A DNA stretch of 64,000 nt from an uncultured Bacteroidales bacterium (GTDB lineage Bacteria > Bacteroidota > Bacteroidia > Bacteroidales > ML635J-15), in the NCBI GenBank assembly GCA_937899245.1, contig CALDKB010000048.1:124001-188000 (forward strand). The letters run 5' to 3'. This document shows positions 52,691-60,843 of this stretch, one piece after another (the stretch's first letter is position 1; each line of letters opens with the position of its first letter). The notes under the pieces were generated by a model. The model was given only the letters and a program-made list of their open reading frames with translations, did no database searches and was not told the origin of the DNA. The translations under genes and the position numbers were made by a program.

Positions 52691-53053
52691 ATGGCAAAGT
52701 ACGAGGAAAACAGCAACAATTTGAACATATTGGGTAATGGAACCTCAATAGTTGGAAATATAATTTCGTCTGGAGATGTCCGTGTTGACGGAGTACTAGA
52801 AGGAAATTTGACGACCCAGTCTAAGCTGGTGATAGGAACAACAGGAAGGATAATAGGCGAAATAAAGTGCAAGGATTGTGAAGTTGCCGGCAGTGTTAAA
52901 GGGAAAATTTCAGTTGAAAATCTTCTGATGCTCAGGTCGACGGCAACGGTAGATGGCGAAATAAAGACAGCCAAGCTAGCCATAGAGCCAGACGCAGTAT
53001 TTACCGGGACGTGCAATATGAGTACAGCACAGGCGTCGCCAGAGGAAAACTAA
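52691..53053 (+). CDS. Bactofilin
   Basis: 120 residues. The right-handed beta-helix repeats are visible (GTSIVGNIISSGDVRVDGVLEGNL; GRIIGEIKCKDCEVAGSVKGKI; ATVDGEIKTAKLAIEPDAVFTG in part). Polymerises into cytoskeletal filaments at the membrane that position wall-modifying enzymes. The stop overlaps the next start as TAATG. Confidence 0.92.
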   Translation: MAKYEENSNNLNILGNGTSIVGNIISSGDVRVDGVLEGNLTTQSKLVIGTTGRIIGEIKCKDCEVAGSVKGKISVENLLMLRSTATVDGEIKTAKLAIEPDAVFTGTCNMSTAQASPEEN

Positions 53054-53280
53054 TGGAAAGCGAGCGAAAAGACAAGGATAACATTAGCGGCATGAATAAG
53101 TTTGTGCGCTACACGTCGCTTGCCTTCGAGATGGGGATTGTGATTTTTGCCGGAGCTTTTGGCGGACTGAAACTTGACGAGTATTTCGGGACACAAAAGC
53201 CATGGTGGACAGTGGCTTTGTCGCTTTTCGCAGTTTTCGCATCGATATATATAGTTATTAAAGGACTTAAGGAAAAGTAA
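53053..53280 (+). CDS. AtpZ/AtpI family protein
   Basis: 75 residues from ATG 53053. Two membrane helices with FVRYTSLAFEMGIVIFAGAFGGLKLDEYFG, the AtpZ signature (conserved Gly and Asp of the first hairpin). AtpZ/AtpI proteins act in assembly or Mg/Ca transport for the F-type ATP synthase. In Bacteroidota it often heads the atpB operon; here no atp structural gene follows. Confidence 0.85.
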   Translation: MESERKDKDNISGMNKFVRYTSLAFEMGIVIFAGAFGGLKLDEYFGTQKPWWTVALSLFAVFASIYIVIKGLKEK

Positions 53281-53288
53281 AAGGCTGC

Positions 53289-53729
53289 ATGAAGATGAAA
53301 GGTGAGTCTGATTTAATAAGAAGTATAGTGGTATTGTTCGTTTTCGGACTGGTGCTTTTCGGAGTACACTTTTTATTGGGACGAGCTTTTGAGGTCTGTT
53401 ATGCTCCCAAAATATACGAGGCGCATGTTTTCATGCTGGTGTTGACAATCGTAGTGATGTTTGTGCTTAAACTTCTTTTCCGAAAGATGAAGCAAAAGAT
53501 GCAGGGTTTGTTTGGCTATGTTTTCATGGCCGGAAGTCTTGTGAAAATGGCTCTTGCCGTCGTGTTCCTAATTCCTATTATAAAATGTGATGCAGACTAT
53601 AGAATCCCGTATGTTATACAGTTCTTTGTAGTTTATTTCTTTTACTTGTTCATGGAGGTATACCTTATTGCAAGACAATTAAAGGAGCAGTCGCAAGAAA
53701 AAATTGAAGAAATAATAAAACAAAACTGA
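53289..53729 (+). CDS. Four-helix membrane protein, DUF6168-like
   Basis: 146 residues with four membrane helices (IVVLFVFGLVLFGVHFLL; HVFMLVLTIVVMFVLKLLF; VFMAGSLVKMALAVVFLIPII; IQFFVVYFFYLFMEVYLIARQL in part). The order AtpZ then this type of protein is the usual lead-in to atpB in Bacteroidota, so it is probably an ATP-synthase accessory protein similar in layout to AtpI. The atpB gene is missing downstream. Confidence 0.75.
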   Translation: MKMKGESDLIRSIVVLFVFGLVLFGVHFLLGRAFEVCYAPKIYEAHVFMLVLTIVVMFVLKLLFRKMKQKMQGLFGYVFMAGSLVKMALAVVFLIPIIKCDADYRIPYVIQFFVVYFFYLFMEVYLIARQLKEQSQEKIEEIIKQN

Positions 53730-53780
53730 AAAAAAATCGTAAAAATAAAGGTTGTTAAGAGTTTTAAAGAATTAAGAGGT

Positions 53781-54185
53781 ATGGAAGAAAATGTAAATGC
53801 AGAAGTAAATGCAGAAGAAAAAACCAGATATTCTAAGGAAGAACTTGAGGAATTCAAGGAGATAATTCTTAAGAAATTGGAAAGGGCACAAGCCGATTTC
53901 GACTTGTACAAGAGTATGTTGAACAAAGAAGATATGAACGACATTGATGATACGTCGCCAACGTTCAAGGTCCTTGAAGAGGGTCAGAATGTTTTGTCGA
54001 AAGAGGAAATCGGTCGAATAGCACAGCGTCAGTTCAAGTTCATACAGAACTTGCAGGCAGCATTGTTCAGAATCGAGATTGGCACTTATGGCATTTGCCG
54101 TAAGACAGGCAAACTGATCCCGAAGGAAAGACTTAGAGCAGTGCCTCATGCTACCTTGTCGGTTGAAGCAAAGAACAGCAGATAA
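53781..54185 (+). CDS. DksA/TraR family regulator with reduced zinc finger
   Basis: 134 residues. Coiled-coil part (about 20-90) and the C-terminal finger region IEIGTYGICRKTGKLIPKERLRAVPHATL. The four Cys of the classical C4 finger are reduced to one (GIC), as in other Bacteroidota members, so the fold cannot hold zinc in the usual way. Likely binds the RNA polymerase secondary channel and changes rRNA or stress promoters, possibly with ppGpp. Confidence 0.85.
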   Translation: MEENVNAEVNAEEKTRYSKEELEEFKEIILKKLERAQADFDLYKSMLNKEDMNDIDDTSPTFKVLEEGQNVLSKEEIGRIAQRQFKFIQNLQAALFRIEIGTYGICRKTGKLIPKERLRAVPHATLSVEAKNSR

Positions 54186-54408
54186 AAAATAAAGCCTCAG
54201 TATTGAAGCCTTTTTTGTTTGTCGTTATGTAATCTTAAAACTATTGTATGTGGCACCTTGGGGCTTTTTGCATTTAGGCGTTTTGTACTGATACATATTG
54301 AATAATTGTTATGTGTTTAACAAAACTTTAACAAATGGCAGTTTCGTCTATGTGTTAATATGGTTGTAAATCTGAAGCAAAATTCAATACTAATCTAATA
54401 TTTTTAAT

Positions 54409-54837
54409 ATGAAAAGATTTTTATTGTTGTTTGCAATGGCAGCAGTTGTTTGCTTTTGCTTTTCTAGCTGTCATCCATACAGCAGTATGATGAAGGAACC
54501 TAACATTAGGTTTGAGTACACCTCGCACGACATTGATATTTCGGAACAATTTACTGCTGAAGCAACGACAATAAGAGTTTTAGGTATCGACTGGTCAAGA
54601 TGGTTCAAGAAATCAGAAACTGGTTATTTAAATTCTGCTGGAGTTCCTATTATTGGTTCGTTTGTTGAAGATAAGACCGTAAGCAAGGCATTGTATAAGC
54701 TTATGCAAGAGCATCCTGGATACGATGTAGTTGTATATCCACAGTATTCAAAGGAGGCAAAGAAGCCGGTATTGGGAACTGACATTTACTCGAAAACAAC
54801 CGTAAAAGTAACGGCAAGATTAGGTAAACTTAAATAG
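54409..54837 (+). CDS. Hypothetical lipoprotein
   Basis: 142 residues. Lipobox CFCFSSC-HPY. The mature part has ATTIRVLGIDWSRWF and a C-terminal DVVVYPQYSKE...TTVKVTARLGKL, the pattern of small Bacteroidota lipoproteins that resemble TRL-like or LPP20-type folds. No function known. Own terminator. Confidence 0.65.
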   Translation: MKRFLLLFAMAAVVCFCFSSCHPYSSMMKEPNIRFEYTSHDIDISEQFTAEATTIRVLGIDWSRWFKKSETGYLNSAGVPIIGSFVEDKTVSKALYKLMQEHPGYDVVVYPQYSKEAKKPVLGTDIYSKTTVKVTARLGKLK

Positions 54838-54856
54838 TTTTCATGATAGCGACATA

Positions 54857-54888
54857 AAAGGTCATCTGGCGATGGCCTTTTTTTTGTG
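54857..54888 (+). terminator. Terminator of the hypothetical lipoprotein gene
   Basis: AAAAGGTCATC / GATGGCCTTTT stem with a 3-base loop and a T run; one G-T pair. Confidence 0.85.
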
Positions 54889-54946
54889 CCGCAAATTAAA
54901 AAGTAAGAAACCTCGAATTAGTTGTTCAACCTAATACATTATTTTT

Positions 54947-54954
54947 TACATTTG
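54947..54954 (+). promoter_or_regulatory. -7 box of kbl
   Basis: TACATTTG, 37 bases before the start, with TTG at 54922-54924 upstream. Confidence 0.65.
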
Positions 54955-54991
54955 CAAATCAATTGGAATAACAATTTTAAAAATAGATAAA

Positions 54992-56182
54992 ATGTACAAC
55001 GATTTTCAAGCTTACTTACAGAAGGAAATAGCCGGAATCAGAGAAGCCGGTTTGTATAAGAACGAAAGAATCATCGCATCTCCACAGGGCGGTGAAATCA
55101 CATTGCAGGATGGCACAAAGGTGTTGAATTTCTGTGCTAACAACTATCTAGGTCTTGCAAACAATCCACAGCTTATCGCAGCAGCAAAGGAAGCAATGGA
55201 CACTCACGGATACGGTATGGCATCTGTAAGATTCATTTGCGGTTGTTCTGATTTGCACAAGGCGTTGGAAAAGAAGATCGCTGAATTCTTTGGCACTGAA
55301 GATACTATTCTTTACGCTGCTTGCTTCGATGCAAACGGTGGTGTTTTCGAGCCATTGTTAGGCGAAGAAGATGCAATCATCTCCGACTCTTTGAACCACG
55401 CTTCTATTATTGATGGTGTACGTTTGTGCAAGGCTCAGCGTTTCAGATATGCAAATGCCGATATGGCTGACCTTGAAGAAAAACTCAAGGAAGCACAGAA
55501 GTGCCGTTTCCGCTTGATCGCTACCGACGGTGTATTCTCAATGGACGGAAATGTTTGTCCACTTGACAAGATTTACGAACTTGCAAACAAGTACAACGCA
55601 ATGGTAATGGTTGACGAATCTCATTCGGCAGGTGTTGTCGGAAAGACTGGTCGTGGCGTTACCGAAAGATACAATCTTCGTGGCAAGGTTGAAATCTTGA
55701 CCGGTACTTTGGGCAAGGCATTTGGTGGTGCAGTTGGTGGTTTCACAACTGGTAAGAGAGAAATCATTGAAATGCTTCGCCAGCGTTCTCGTCCATATTT
55801 GTTCTCTAACTCAATTCCGCCAATGGTTGCTGCTGCTGGCTGCAAGATGGTTGACATTATGTCGAGCACAAACGAACTTCAGGATAAGCTTCACAGCAAT
55901 ACCGACTACTTTGTAGCAAAGATGAAGGCTGCAGGCTTCGACATCAAGCCGACAGAATCTGCAATTTGCGCAGTAATGCTATACGACGCAAAGCTTTCGC
56001 AGGATATGGCTGCAAAACTTCAGGAAGAAGGCATCTATGTAACTGGCTTCTACTATCCTGTAGTTCCGAAGGGTCAGGCTCGTATCCGCGTTCAGATTTC
56101 GGCAGCACACGAAATCGCCCACCTCGACAAGTGCATAGCAGCATTCACCAAGGTCGGCAAGGAACTCGGCGTTATCAAGTAA
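54992..56182 (+). CDS. kbl: Glycine C-acetyltransferase (2-amino-3-ketobutyrate CoA ligase)
   Basis: 396 residues. PLP enzyme that splits 2-amino-3-oxobutyrate with CoA to glycine and acetyl-CoA, the second step of threonine degradation after threonine dehydrogenase (not in this window). PLP lysine in TGTLGKAFGG (Lys 242), MVDESHSAGVVG holds the cofactor Asp, and FSNSIPP is typical. The 3' end and terminator are present a second time downstream of the following ATPase gene. Confidence 0.95.
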   Translation: MYNDFQAYLQKEIAGIREAGLYKNERIIASPQGGEITLQDGTKVLNFCANNYLGLANNPQLIAAAKEAMDTHGYGMASVRFICGCSDLHKALEKKIAEFFGTEDTILYAACFDANGGVFEPLLGEEDAIISDSLNHASIIDGVRLCKAQRFRYANADMADLEEKLKEAQKCRFRLIATDGVFSMDGNVCPLDKIYELANKYNAMVMVDESHSAGVVGKTGRGVTERYNLRGKVEILTGTLGKAFGGAVGGFTTGKREIIEMLRQRSRPYLFSNSIPPMVAAAGCKMVDIMSSTNELQDKLHSNTDYFVAKMKAAGFDIKPTESAICAVMLYDAKLSQDMAAKLQEEGIYVTGFYYPVVPKGQARIRVQISAAHEIAHLDKCIAAFTKVGKELGVIK

Positions 56183-56235
56183 AAAACGACAAAATTTATA
56201 ATAGGAAAGTCGGGGCGAAAGTTCCGACTTTTTTG
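56151..56235 (+). repeat. Direct repeat copy A: kbl 3' end plus terminator
   Basis: About 85 bases from AGGTCGGCAA in the last kbl codons through the terminator T run. Copy B lies at 57753-57838 with roughly eight base differences and one gap by eye. Confidence 0.9.
56206..56235 (+). terminator. Terminator of kbl
   Basis: AAGTCGG / CCGACTT stem with a 10-base loop and six T. Confidence 0.85.
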
Positions 56236-56423
56236 TTTTTTTATCCATCGCCTTTGGCGATACCTTGATTGCCGCCTTGGCTGGTAAGCGTTAAGAAAAT
56301 CGGAGAAACGGAGCGTAAAAAGTCAGTCTGTTTGAAGTCGGAGTGAAACGCAGACAAGTTTCTGACTTTTAGCGTAGTGCAGCCGATTTTTAGCGAAGCA
56401 GACTCAGCGGACATGGTTTTTTG

Positions 56424-56451
56424 TTTACTTTTTTGCCAACAAAAAAGTAAA
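56424..56451. repeat. Perfect hairpin TTTACTTTTTT/AAAAAAGTAAA
   Basis: 11-bp perfect inverted repeat around GCCAAC. Its surroundings look like a dispersed intergenic repeat of Bacteroidota genomes (from memory), possibly brought in with the island. Confidence 0.6.
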
Positions 56452-56548
56452 AGCCTCCGCGGCTGGAGCGGAATGCTTTTGTGTTGATTTATTAAACTTT
56501 TAGAGGACAATAATAATAAACATATTTTGCGGATAATCATTTTATCAT

Positions 56549-56556
56549 TATATTTG
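56549..56556 (+). promoter_or_regulatory. -7 box of the AAA ATPase gene
   Basis: TATATTTG with TTTG at 56526-56529 about 19 bases upstream as -33 element; a good match to the Bacteroidota consensus. Confidence 0.65.
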
Positions 56557-56559
56557 TAG

Positions 56560-56584
56560 CACTTTTGGTGCTGCACTAAAAGTG
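56560..56584. promoter_or_regulatory. 25-bp palindrome at the ATPase transcription start
   Basis: CACTTTTGGTGC-T-GCACTAAAAGTG has 12-bp arms with one mismatch (a G-T pair in RNA). It begins 4 bases after the -7 box and so covers the likely start site: either an operator for a dimeric repressor or a 5' RNA hairpin. Confidence 0.6.
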
Positions 56585-56606
56585 TAATTTAAACAAGTTA
56601 TTGAAT

Positions 56607-57731
56607 ATGAATAAATTATACAATCCATTTCTCCTTTTAGGATATGCAGGACACGAATATTTCTGCGGTCGTGACACCGAAAGGAAAGAACTGATTTCGG
56701 CATTAAGAAACGGAAGGAACATTACTCTGATGAGTCCGCGCAGGATGGGAAAAACCGGGTTAATCAAAGATACTTTCTACCAGATAGGCAAGGAGAACAA
56801 GAATGCCGTATGCCTCTATATGGATATTTTTGCCACTAAATCACTAGGCGACTTTGTATCTCTGCTTGGTAAAACAGTAATCGGCAAACTCGATAGCATT
56901 CCCCAGAAAACCGCTTCAGCCATAGCAAACATATTCAAAAGTTGCCGCGTAGTCTTTTCAACCGACATTGCAAGCGGATTACCGCAAGCTTCGCTCGACT
57001 TCAAGGAACAGGACACGCAGAACACACTCGGCGAAATATTTTCATACATAAAGGAATCGGACAAGGAATGTATAATTGCCATTGACGAGTTTCAGCAGAT
57101 TTCCGAATATCCCGAAACGGAAACCGAGGCCCTGCTCCGTTCCTACATACAATTCTGTCCGAACTTGCATTTCATTTTTTCGGGAAGCAAGCAGCACCTT
57201 ATGGACGACATTTTCAGTTCGGCAGCCCGTCCTTTCTATCGGAGCACAGAAAAGATGAACCTAAAGCCAATCCCGATGGAAACATATTTTGAGTTTTCTT
57301 GCAAATGGATGAAAACCATAGGGATAACTTTAGATAAAAACACATTCGAAAAAATATACAATATGGTTGAAGGGCATACTTGGTATGTGCAGTACATCCT
57401 CAACAAACTGTTCGAACTGGCGCCGGAAAAGGTTACCGAATCGGACATAAACGAATGTGTGATGAAGATTGTCGAAGCCGAAACCGACGGCTACAAGCGC
57501 ATTTACGACTTTCTGACATTAAACCAGGCTCAGTTGCTGGTTGCGATAGCAAAGGAGCATATTGTACCCGCAATAAATTCAAATTCGTTCATAAGGAAAT
57601 ATAATCTTAAAGGTACAAGCAGCATAAACAAGGCACTCGCCCAGCTAATCAACAAGGAACTTGTTTTCCATACCGAAAAAGGCTATTCGGTATATGATAG
57701 GTTCATGGAATTGTGGCTGAAGAGGATATAG
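56607..57731 (+). CDS. AAA ATPase of the archaeal-type/ATP-binding protein family
   Basis: 374 residues from ATG 56607 (TTG two codons earlier less likely). N-terminal YNPFLLLGYAGHEYFCGRDTE is followed by the Walker A variant SPRRMGKTGLI (residues 43-53), Walker B CIIAIDEFQQI (about 155-165), a sensor strand LHFIFSGSKQH and a C-terminal winged-helix-like region (SSINKALAQLINKELVFH). These STAND-related ATPases are numerous in Bacteroidota and spread like mobile genes; biochemical function is not established. It sits between two copies of the kbl 3' end. Confidence 0.85.
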   Translation: MNKLYNPFLLLGYAGHEYFCGRDTERKELISALRNGRNITLMSPRRMGKTGLIKDTFYQIGKENKNAVCLYMDIFATKSLGDFVSLLGKTVIGKLDSIPQKTASAIANIFKSCRVVFSTDIASGLPQASLDFKEQDTQNTLGEIFSYIKESDKECIIAIDEFQQISEYPETETEALLRSYIQFCPNLHFIFSGSKQHLMDDIFSSAARPFYRSTEKMNLKPIPMETYFEFSCKWMKTIGITLDKNTFEKIYNMVEGHTWYVQYILNKLFELAPEKVTESDINECVMKIVEAETDGYKRIYDFLTLNQAQLLVAIAKEHIVPAINSNSFIRKYNLKGTSSINKALAQLINKELVFHTEKGYSVYDRFMELWLKRI

Positions 57732-57752
57732 TTTATATTAGTTTTTGGTATT

Positions 57753-57838
57753 AGGTCGGCAGGGAATTAGGCGTTATCAAGTAAAAACGACAGAATTTAT
57801 AATCCGAAAGTCGGGACGAAAGTTCCGACTTTTTTTGT
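57753..57838 (+). repeat. Direct repeat copy B: displaced kbl 3' end plus terminator
   Basis: Would encode VGRELGVIK-stop in the kbl frame, against VGKELGVIK-stop in kbl itself. Differences are one Lys/Arg exchange, one silent Leu change and a few non-coding bases, so this piece comes from a related kbl gene, not from random similarity. Confidence 0.9.
57807..57837 (+). terminator. Terminator after the AAA ATPase gene
   Basis: Copy of the kbl terminator (AAGTCGG / CCGACTT plus T run), now ending the ATPase transcript. Confidence 0.8.
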
Positions 57839-57939
57839 TGTTTAATATGTTTAGTAAAGCAAACGGATTATTGAGGATTAGCATTTCATTTGTATTGAAA
57901 AAAGATATTAACAATCACTTGTACTGAAAAAATATTAAG

Positions 57940-57947
57940 TATTTTTG
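57940..57947 (+). promoter_or_regulatory. -7 box of the restriction-modification operon
   Basis: TATTTTTG with TTG at 57919-57921 upstream; 37 bases before the res start. Confidence 0.65.
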
Positions 57948-57984
57948 CACATGTTACTAAAAGTCTAACTCGTTTTAAAGAGAA

Positions 57985-60831
57985 ATGTTTTACAAACTGA
58001 TAGAAAAGAAACGCAACGAATGGCTTGGCTCAAAAGATTGTTCGGTAAGTGAGCTAATTCAATACATTGAGCATCGGGGGATGATGCGTGATGCCCAATT
58101 GGAGGCTATAAAAACTTACCTCTTTTTGAAAATTGTCTGCAAAAACCAACCATTGTGGAGACTTTTTGTTGACGGTGTTTTCAATGATACAAATATTGGT
58201 CAAGTAGAATTGACCGAAACTGCCAGAGAAGTGTTTAACACTAATAAGGCGGCAGTTGCGTTGTTCCAATATTCTCTCCTTCAGGACAAAACAGGAAGAC
58301 AATTGGCTCCAGAATTGGAAACATTTATCAAAAGAAATGCCGATAAGATTGACTATGAAACTATATTCAAGAATATTTTCTATGATGTAAGTTATACAGA
58401 TTACTTGTTCAGTTTACCTATGGGTGCAGGCAAGACTTATCTGATGGCTGCATTTATCTATCTTGACTTGTATTTCTCACAAAACGAACCAGATAATCCT
58501 GCTTTCGCGCATAATTTCATGGTGATGGCTCCCTCTGGCTTGAAGTCTTCCATTGTGCCAAGTTTGAAACACATTAAGGAATTTGATCCTTCTTGGATTA
58601 TTCCCGAACCGACAGCTACACAATTGAAAAGGTTGATAAAATTTGAGGTACTGGACGAACAGAAAACAGCCAACAAAAGTAATCGCATCAAAAACCCCAA
58701 TGCCCAAAAAATCAACAATCATCAACCGTTGGACGACTTGATGGGGTTGGTTGCTATCACCAATGCCGAAAAAGTCATCCTTGACCGTTATGACCCCGAC
58801 AAAGACTCTTCTTTGTTCAAAGAAGACGAATTGAAGCGTATCAAGCAGGCCAATGAATTGAGAGCTATTATCGGCATACTTCCCAATTTGGCAATTTACA
58901 TTGACGAGGTGCATCACGCTGCTGATGGCGAAATCAAATTGAGGCAGGTGGTGAACGAGTGGACGGAAAGTCATACTTTCAATTCCGTTCTCGGATTTTC
59001 AGGAACGCCTTATTTGGAAAGAGCCGAGAGCGTTACTCTTGCGAAGGAGTTTTCCATAAGAAATACCGATCTTTCCAATGTGGTTTATTATTATCCGCTG
59101 ATAGAAGGTATTGGGAATTTCCTAAAAGTGCCGGATGTGAAATACGCTGACAATGAAACAGCGGCTATCGTCACAAATGGTGTCAAGGAGTTTCTTGACA
59201 AATACCAAAATACAGTTTATGCCAATGGGACTTGTGCTAAATTGGCCATTTATTGTGGACAAATTGAGACATTGGAGGAAACCATCTATCCTATCGTTGC
59301 AGAGATTGCTGCCTCGTATGGATTGAATCCGACAGATGCCATCTTAAAATATCATGATGGCAACAAGCAATATCCGAAACCCGAAGGCGCTGAAACTGCT
59401 TTTGCTTCGCTAGATACTTCCATCTCAAAACACAGAATTGTACTACTTGTCCAAATAGGGAAGGAAGGTTGGGACTGCAAGAGCCTTACGGGGGTGATTC
59501 TTCCTCAAAAGGGCGTTTGTCCGACCAATATGGTTCTGCAAACAAGTTGCCGATGCCTCCGTCAAGTGATGAAGAACGAGTTGGAAACAGCATTGATTTG
59601 GATGAATAAGTTCAATGCAGATACTTTAAATAGGCAGTTGAAACAACAGCAAAACATTACCTTGCAAGAGTTTAGCCATAAGACGAAGGAAGAGCATTCG
59701 CAAATTGAGCGTCATTCGCGAATGGAACGGATGAAAGTGCCGCCGATTGATTTCTACCAACTGAAAATTAGTTATGAAACGCTAATTGTGGATGAAGGCA
59801 ACAATCCTGCTATGCGATTGCAAGAGGACAAGGTTTTGGCGCAGTCCAACATAGCATTGATTCACCAGCAAAACATGGAAGGCAAGTTGATTGCCACTTA
59901 CGAACAGGAAAACACTGAAGAAACGCATATCTCTTTCGGATGGTGGTTGCACCAGATTGCCAAAGAGAGCTTTGGAATCTTGAATGTCGCTAATTTGAAA
60001 ACATGCGAAAAGAAATTGCTCGCTATTTTCAAACAGATTACAACAGAAAAAGACGGAGATGTCATTGAGAACAAGAAGTTTGACCACCAACGTATCCGTT
60101 CGCTTATTCGTCAGGCGTTTGCGCCTATTCGCGATTTCAAGGTTACAGAAGAAGTGTTGCCATGTAGGGCAAGTCTGTTGCAGATTGAAAAACTGACTTC
60201 GCCTGTGGATGACGATGGACGTTATTATCCCAATCAGGAAGAAGTGCATAAAATCAAGGAATGGGACGACAATCCGCCTAAAACCGAGATTACCGAAGAA
60301 GTCAAGAAACTGCTTGAGCAACTGAAAGCCTTGGGGCAGGATGTTTCAAAACTAATGCCCCAGCAAGACCCTCATCCAGAACGGAGTCAAACCTATCATT
60401 ACTTGCCTTACCGTTTCGATAGCAGTTTGGAAAAAGACTATTTCTCTGGTGAGATTTTGCCACTGATTAAGGATAAAAAGTTGGAAATCTATTTCAATGG
60501 CGACGACACTTTGACGGAGTTCAAAATCAATTGTTACAACAAAGTGGGTAGCCAATGGCATTATATTGGTAGGTATGTTCCTGATTTTTTGCTGCTTAGT
60601 CGAAATAAAGAGAATGAAATCGACAAGGTAATCATTATTGAGACCAAAGGAGAGGGCTTCGCGGCCAAGTTTGCAGACAAGCGCAAGTTTATGGAAACTG
60701 AGTTTGTAAAGAAAAACAATGAGAAGTTTGGCTATCAGCGGTTTGATTTCCTTTACTTGGAAGATACATTGGACGCGGAACAACGTAGGCAAAAGACACT
60801 AAAGGCAATGAAAGATTTTTTTAATTTGTAA
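57985..60831 (+). CDS. Type III-like restriction subunit (helicase plus PD-(D/E)XK nuclease)
   Basis: 948 residues. SF2 helicase motifs in order: Walker A PMGAGKTYLMA (145-155), DEVH box (307-310), SGTP (339-342) and motif VI QTSCRCLRQ (about 519-527). At the C-terminus PDF (866-868) and ETK (886-888) form a PD-x18-ETK nuclease site. ATP-driven DNA translocation and cleavage of unmodified DNA is expected. Unlike classical type III loci, it precedes its methyltransferase gene. Slightly shorter than EcoP1I-type Res proteins are not far off (about 970). Confidence 0.88.
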   Translation: MFYKLIEKKRNEWLGSKDCSVSELIQYIEHRGMMRDAQLEAIKTYLFLKIVCKNQPLWRLFVDGVFNDTNIGQVELTETAREVFNTNKAAVALFQYSLLQDKTGRQLAPELETFIKRNADKIDYETIFKNIFYDVSYTDYLFSLPMGAGKTYLMAAFIYLDLYFSQNEPDNPAFAHNFMVMAPSGLKSSIVPSLKHIKEFDPSWIIPEPTATQLKRLIKFEVLDEQKTANKSNRIKNPNAQKINNHQPLDDLMGLVAITNAEKVILDRYDPDKDSSLFKEDELKRIKQANELRAIIGILPNLAIYIDEVHHAADGEIKLRQVVNEWTESHTFNSVLGFSGTPYLERAESVTLAKEFSIRNTDLSNVVYYYPLIEGIGNFLKVPDVKYADNETAAIVTNGVKEFLDKYQNTVYANGTCAKLAIYCGQIETLEETIYPIVAEIAASYGLNPTDAILKYHDGNKQYPKPEGAETAFASLDTSISKHRIVLLVQIGKEGWDCKSLTGVILPQKGVCPTNMVLQTSCRCLRQVMKNELETALIWMNKFNADTLNRQLKQQQNITLQEFSHKTKEEHSQIERHSRMERMKVPPIDFYQLKISYETLIVDEGNNPAMRLQEDKVLAQSNIALIHQQNMEGKLIATYEQENTEETHISFGWWLHQIAKESFGILNVANLKTCEKKLLAIFKQITTEKDGDVIENKKFDHQRIRSLIRQAFAPIRDFKVTEEVLPCRASLLQIEKLTSPVDDDGRYYPNQEEVHKIKEWDDNPPKTEITEEVKKLLEQLKALGQDVSKLMPQQDPHPERSQTYHYLPYRFDSSLEKDYFSGEILPLIKDKKLEIYFNGDDTLTEFKINCYNKVGSQWHYIGRYVPDFLLLSRNKENEIDKVIIIETKGEGFAAKFADKRKFMETEFVKKNNEKFGYQRFDFLYLEDTLDAEQRRQKTLKAMKDFFNL

Positions 60832-60843
60832 ATACATATAGTT

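Larger units (their letters stand above)
56183..56606. other. Intergenic region between kbl and the ATPase gene
   Basis: 424 bases. Contains the kbl terminator, then about 200 bases of non-coding sequence with a repeat-like look (GATTTTTAGCGAAGCAGACT, hairpin TTTACTTTTTT/AAAAAAGTAAA), then the promoter and a palindrome of the ATPase gene. A 111-codon minus-strand reading frame across it has no gene-like features. Confidence 0.7.

Noticed and set aside
53011..53052. Longer start of the AtpZ gene
   Set aside because: Would lie within the bactofilin coding region; the TAATG overlap start gives a normal AtpZ length.
56241..56576. Minus-strand 111-codon frame between kbl and the ATPase gene
   Set aside because: Runs through a terminator, hairpin and promoter region, has no start context and an unlikely composition; read as intergenic repeat-like DNA.
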